64,000 nucleotides of DNA from Halobacillus andaensis (GTDB lineage Bacteria; Bacillota; Bacilli; Bacillales; Halobacillaceae), in NCBI RefSeq assembly GCF_014636475.1, contig NZ_BMEL01000001.1, forward strand, positions 992,001-1,056,000, written 5' to 3'. The notes under the pieces are model-generated. The model worked only from the letters and a program-made list of their open reading frames with translations. It ran no database searches and was not told the origin of the DNA. The position numbers and the translations under genes are program-made. Shown in pieces: positions 60,631 through 64,000 of the stretch; position 1 is the stretch's first letter, and every line of letters begins with the position of its first letter.

Positions 60631-61014
60631 TCACTTCTTATAGGAAGCACACGCTTGCTTTACCTCGCCAATCTCGATTCTATTGCCGTCAGGGTCAACA
60701 CATACCGCAATTTTACCCCAATCGAAGTCTAGACGATCTTCGATAAATTCAACCCCTCGACTTTTCAATTCATTTACAGCTCTCTCAAGGGAAACGACGT
60801 CAAATCGAAGAACAGTCGGGTTTTGGTCACGACGTTTCTCTTTTTTAGAACGCACCCCACCTTTTTCTATCATTAAATAACCCGTGGAAATATCAAACGT
60901 TGTAAGATCCTCTTTTTCACTGCGCTTATTGATTTTCAATTTATGCTGATAAAAATTAACGCATGCATTATAGTTATCCACAAAAAGAATGAGACCGAAT
61001 TCTTGAACCTTCAT
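60631..61014 (-). CDS. VOC family protein (glyoxalase/bleomycin-resistance fold)
   Basis: About 127 residues from ATG at 61014 after AAGGAGTGC. Two beta-alpha-beta-beta-beta modules: ILFVDNYNACVNFYQHKLKI and DFDWGKIAVCVDPDGNRIEI with Glu in IEIGE. Substrate unknown. In the same run as the alpha/beta hydrolase and a larger VOC gene. Confidence 0.86.
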   Translation of the reverse strand: MKVQEFGLILFVDNYNACVNFYQHKLKINKRSEKEDLTTFDISTGYLMIEKGGVRSKKEKRRDQNPTVLRFDVVSLERAVNELKSRGVEFIEDRLDFDWGKIAVCVDPDGNRIEIGEVKQACASYKK

Positions 61015-61026
61015 ACATTGCACTCC

Positions 61027-61866
61027 TTACTTTGTTAAATAATGAGTCACCACTTCTTCAAACCTATTCTTCTCTTCTAGAAAAGGGTAATGATTGCTAT
61101 GTTCAAAAGAGAACAACGTCGAATTTGGAAGCTGCTCACTCATTTCTATGGAAAATTCGAGTGGACATTGAACATCATGTTCACCACAAATAATTAAGCT
61201 TTTCACCGAACAAGAAGATAACTTTTTAGTGATGTCAAAAATAAGCAGCTCTCGACTAAAGACGAGTAAACGAACCGGAGAGATTTTCTTAGTGATGGAT
61301 TGATTAAAATACGTGTGATATTTTTCAGGATGGTAAAGGGAGAGCTTGGTCCGGTCTTTTGTTAGAGCTTTCCGTTCTTCAGATGTTAGGTCCGGACTCC
61401 TTAACTGTTCTAATAGGATCTGCATCGTTTGATAATGAGGATGGTCTTGATGATAAATGCAGGAAGGTGATGAATAAGTAAAGTCCCTTGCCGCTGCCCC
61501 TACAATAATCTGTTGCTCAATACGGTTTGGAAATAAAACAGAATAGAGGATCCCTAAAATCCCGCCCGTCGAATGACCAGCAAAGGTCCAATACTTAAAA
61601 GAAAATGACTCGCGAATGGCTTCTAAATCAAGAATCGATTCAACAAGCGTTAATTGGTGAGCCTCCTTCGCTTTAGCAGAGTGGCCCGCTTCTCTTAAAT
61701 TCACTAAATATACTTTGTATATGGAGGTGAAACAATCTGCAAAATAATCGCCTGTACCATTAAACTCTGAATAGCTATGTGTAACAACCATTGGCCTTCC
61801 ATGACCTTTTGTGAAAATCTCGAACGTTCCACGTGAGGTTTCAATGATTTGTCGGGACCACGTCAC
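61027..61866 (-). CDS. Alpha/beta hydrolase
   Basis: 279 residues. Nucleophile elbow FAGHSTGGILGIL (Ser), acid SLIICGEHDVQCPLEFSIEM (Asp) and His in FEHSNHYPFLEE form the triad. GTG at 61866 overlaps the stop of the VOC gene upstream (GTGA) and has GGAGGTGG eight bases before. Substrate unknown. Confidence 0.88.
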   Translation of the reverse strand: MTWSRQIIETSRGTFEIFTKGHGRPMVVTHSYSEFNGTGDYFADCFTSIYKVYLVNLREAGHSAKAKEAHQLTLVESILDLEAIRESFSFKYWTFAGHSTGGILGILYSVLFPNRIEQQIIVGAAARDFTYSSPSCIYHQDHPHYQTMQILLEQLRSPDLTSEERKALTKDRTKLSLYHPEKYHTYFNQSITKKISPVRLLVFSRELLIFDITKKLSSCSVKSLIICGEHDVQCPLEFSIEMSEQLPNSTLFSFEHSNHYPFLEEKNRFEEVVTHYLTK

Positions 61867-62525
61867 CGGACTTCCACCTCCCCATTAAGCGTCATCTCAA
61901 GTACAAGACCGTTGGTCAAATTAATTTGTACGGGATGGGGCTCAGCGATTTGATTAGAAAACAGCCACTTTCTCCCTAGTGGTCCCACTAATAAATAACG
62001 GCCCATCTCCCCCATGAAATTCAGCTGATCTTCCTCCAGGTCGTCTCCATCTCTTACCGGGATCCCTGCCTTTAGTAATGTAGAAGCATGTTCGATTACA
62101 CACTCTGAGGTAAAACTCACCTCGCCTATATCGAGTATTCTTGAAACAGAAAAACCCTCTTTGATTTCTTCACTGTAATCACGCCTTTCGATAAATTCGA
62201 CGACATTGCCTGCAGGATCAAGGAAATAAAATGCACGGGCATTCGAATAGGTAAAATAAATTTCATCGTTTCCATCTTCTTCATTGAGCTTCACGAGTTG
62301 CTTGATCATCGTTTTTGCTTCATCAAAGTGATCGACAGCCAAATTAAAAGCAAAATGATAGAAGCTTAACTGTTCGCTTCTTACAAATGTTAAATGACTT
62401 CTTCCTGCTATAAGCGTAAAATGGGTTTGGCTTTCTTCATATATTGGAAATCCTAACTTGGCTATGTAAAATGTATATAATTCGTCAAATTTTTTCGTAT
62501 GTAGTCTTACTTCTTTAAATTCCAT
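61863..62525 (-). CDS. VOC family protein, two-module
   Basis: 220 residues. The first module is clear (VRLHTKKFDELYTFYIAKLG, then ARAFYFLDPAGNVVEFIERR), the second is weaker. Relatives are often annotated as catechol-dioxygenase-like or glyoxalase proteins. ATG at 62525 after AGGGGGGAGGG. It starts a coupled run with the alpha/beta hydrolase gene. Confidence 0.8.
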   Translation of the reverse strand: MEFKEVRLHTKKFDELYTFYIAKLGFPIYEESQTHFTLIAGRSHLTFVRSEQLSFYHFAFNLAVDHFDEAKTMIKQLVKLNEEDGNDEIYFTYSNARAFYFLDPAGNVVEFIERRDYSEEIKEGFSVSRILDIGEVSFTSECVIEHASTLLKAGIPVRDGDDLEEDQLNFMGEMGRYLLVGPLGRKWLFSNQIAEPHPVQINLTNGLVLEMTLNGEVEVR

Positions 62526-62595
62526 GAAACCCTCCCCCCTCCGTACATTTATCGTACCACAGCTTATATACTTTTTTTGTAAAAAATCTTCAAAA

Positions 62596-62627
62596 AAACT
62601 GGCCTAAGCATCACTTTAGACCAGTTT
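62596..62627 (-). terminator. Terminator
   Basis: Stem AAACTGGCCTAA/TTAGACCAGTTT with one wobble and an 8-base loop; on the minus strand it is followed by TTTTTTTG. Ends the small gene at 62637. Confidence 0.82.
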
Positions 62628-62636
62628 CATTAAGGG

Positions 62637-62810
62637 TTATTCACTTTCGATAATAGAAAACTCATAGACAGCTGCCCACCTATTTTCATCTTTAATTTTA
62701 CTCGCAAATTCTGCTGCTTCTTCATAACTGCCGAATACAAGTTCTTCATTATTTTTCGCAAACTCAACCATTGTCCTATTAGAATCATGGGCAATAAGTT
62801 TAAAGGTCAT
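62637..62810 (-). CDS. Hypothetical protein, 57 aa
   Basis: MTFKLIAHDSNRTMVEFAKN then EELVFGSYEEAAEFASKIKD and a Trp-containing end. ATG at 62810 follows GAAAGGAAG; the frame is open to 62831. A small soluble alpha/beta protein of unknown function, with its own terminator. Confidence 0.65.
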   Translation of the reverse strand: MTFKLIAHDSNRTMVEFAKNNEELVFGSYEEAAEFASKIKDENRWAAVYEFSIIESE

Positions 62811-62823
62811 GTTATCTTCCTTT

Positions 62824-62946
62824 CTATTCATAAGCTTCTAGATCCTCTTTTCGCTCACTCGGATCATGTCGTTGAAAGTCTGTTAACTGACCGTGAAAAT
62901 GGTTAAGAAGTAATTCCTTAACCTTATCATCAGATAGAAGAAATTT
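62824..62946 (-). other. Coding-like stretch without a start codon
   Basis: Between a TAA at 62947-62949 and a TAG at 62824-62826 the frame reads KFLLSDDKVKELLLNHFHGQ then LTDFQRHDPSERKEDLEAYE, which looks like protein, but no ATG, GTG or TTG with a ribosome site starts it. It could be the end of a decayed gene or use an unusual start. Confidence 0.3.
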
Positions 62947-62957
62947 TTACCACTAAA

Positions 62958-62992
62958 AAAACCGAAAAGGCCCCTGGGTCCTTCTCGGCTTA
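62958..62992 (-). terminator. Terminator of the DUF2294 gene
   Basis: Stem CCGAAAAGG/CCTTCTCGG (62962-62970 and 62980-62988) with one wobble, followed on the minus strand by TTTTTTTAG. Confidence 0.82.
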
Positions 62993-63027
62993 TGTCTGGC
63001 TCTAATTGTCCAGCTCATTTCCACCAA

Positions 63028-63726
63028 TTACGATTTTTTCGGTTTTAAAATCAAAATAATATAACTTTTATCTAGAGTAAAATCCCAGTCCACAAAGATG
63101 TCCATGACTTGAGTATCTAAAATGGATTCAAAAACGGATGGATCTAGTAACCGTTTCTCAAGCTGCCTTTTACTTAAGCGTAACTGTTCGCTGAATCCTG
63201 ATTGAATAAGCTCTTTTTCAATTCGAACAAGAATACCTTTTCGATCGACGACCAAGGTTCTTGAATTTAGAAAAAGGGAATCCACTTGTTCTGGCGCCTT
63301 CTCAGCTTGTTCACTCACCTTAATAATTTCTTCATGAACTCTATCTTTATTTGGATAGTCCTCCAGGGAAAGAAGCTCTTCTTCATCGCTTTCTTCTTTG
63401 ACCACTCCTACAATGATACCCGAGCGATTTTTTAACGACCAATCGTAATAAATGTTCTCTACGTGGATGTCAGCTGTCACACGTAAGGTAGCTTTTATTT
63501 CAGGAATCAGTTCCTGCATTAGATAATCACGGGTTTCTTCAACTTTCATAAAATTCTTTTGGCCGACTAACACCCGTTCCATTGGTGCAAGAAAGTCACT
63601 TAAATAAATCGTAATAAACGGATGCTCAATAGACACATACACGGAAGAGGGTCCTTTTCCGAAGTTATCACGGAATAACTTCCCTGTATAACTTGCAATT
63701 TCTGCTTGAACTGAATTTTTCTCCAT
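63028..63726 (-). CDS. DUF2294 domain protein
   Basis: About 232 residues with two DUF2294-like halves: GKGPSSVYVSIEHPFITIYL near residue 25 and LDTQVMDIFVDWDFTLDKSY near the end. Family members in Bacillaceae are uncharacterised. ATG at 63726 has AAAAGGAATGAG upstream; an earlier ATG at 63735 is too close to that site. Confidence 0.8.
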   Translation of the reverse strand: MEKNSVQAEIASYTGKLFRDNFGKGPSSVYVSIEHPFITIYLSDFLAPMERVLVGQKNFMKVEETRDYLMQELIPEIKATLRVTADIHVENIYYDWSLKNRSGIIVGVVKEESDEEELLSLEDYPNKDRVHEEIIKVSEQAEKAPEQVDSLFLNSRTLVVDRKGILVRIEKELIQSGFSEQLRLSKRQLEKRLLDPSVFESILDTQVMDIFVDWDFTLDKSYIILILKPKKS

Positions 63727-63808
63727 AGATCTCATTCCTTTTTAACAGCCATATTAGACCGCCTTTTAGTTCATGAATTTTTTACCACTAATCTATAGAT
63801 CGTAAACT

Positions 63809-64000
63809 TTAATTTTCAAAACTCTTGATCAGCTGCTCGCACAGCAGTGCATTGGCCAAACAGATCTCAATGACTTCATCCAGTTCATTGTCTTCCATTT
63901 CCTTAAGGTCTTGCACACAATCATGACAAATTTGAGCACAGGTTTGACAAATCTCTTTCGCAATGGGCGAGTCCTTCTCTACAATATCTTTTGCATGATG
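63809..64000 (-). CDS. Cys-rich four-helix-bundle copper-binding type protein (DUF326-like), 5' end outside window
   Basis: The last 63 residues of a gene entering from the right. CQTCAQICHDCVQDL and EICLANALLCEQL show the Cys spacing of DUF326-type, copper-storage-like four-helix bundles. The N-terminus is cut off, so the assignment rests on the Cys pattern alone. Confidence 0.68.
   Translation of the reverse strand, partial: HHAKDIVEKDSPIAKEICQTCAQICHDCVQDLKEMEDNELDEVIEICLANALLCEQLIKSFEN

Overview
The window looks like the chromosome of a spore-forming, low-GC member of the Bacillaceae, probably a salt-tolerant lineage near Halobacillus, Pontibacillus or Virgibacillus. The evidence is a SASP-H spore protein (sspH), a spore-coat transglutaminase (tgl), a YjcZ-type small protein, Bacillus-type AGGAGG ribosome binding sites, a CcpA cre site, an S-box leader and a BCCT osmolyte transporter. 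The genus is inferred. I saw no rRNA, tRNA, CRISPR array, transposase or prophage.

Layout. 1-423 is the end of an NlpC/P60 protein whose catalytic Cys appears to be Ser. 474-11,340 (minus strand) is a glycolate/lactate locus: LctP-family permease, FAH-family enzyme, glcD, glcF, glcE, a FadR-type GntR regulator and malate synthase G, with a divergent LysR gene. Together they can import glycolate, oxidise it to glyoxylate and condense that with acetyl-CoA to malate. 12.9-17.5 kb holds a Bcr/CflA exporter, a YitT protein and a NarK-type transporter. 17.8-20.6 kb is metE behind a tandem SAM-I plus adenosylcobalamin riboswitch leader. 20.8-28.1 kb carries tgl, a FUSC-family protein, an iron alcohol dehydrogenase, a divergent TetR/membrane-protein pair with two operator-like palindromes, sspH and ggt. 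28.3-31.6 kb is a ytrAB-like GntR/ABC operon with an operator-like inverted repeat.

31.7-63.7 kb is an accessory region of short genes, mostly on the minus strand: seven GNAT acetyltransferases (one broken by a stop codon), three VOC proteins, two SRPBCC proteins, MerR, MarR plus pirin, an EAL protein, an RNase H-like protein, a six-blade propeller protein, a BCCT transporter, a second sliding clamp and an RsbR-like stress protein with Glu at both expected phosphorylation positions. It also contains decayed genes: an alkaline phosphatase tail, an L7/L12-like fragment, a GrpB N-terminus and an alpha/beta-hydrolase tail.

The intergenic DNA has structure of its own. A composite palindromic repeat occurs five times. 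A GC-rich block occurs twice. An 18-base motif recurs at four sites, three of them next to a strong hairpin. Two arrays have a period of about 20 bp. These, the tandem riboswitch and the RsbR variant are the most interesting signals.
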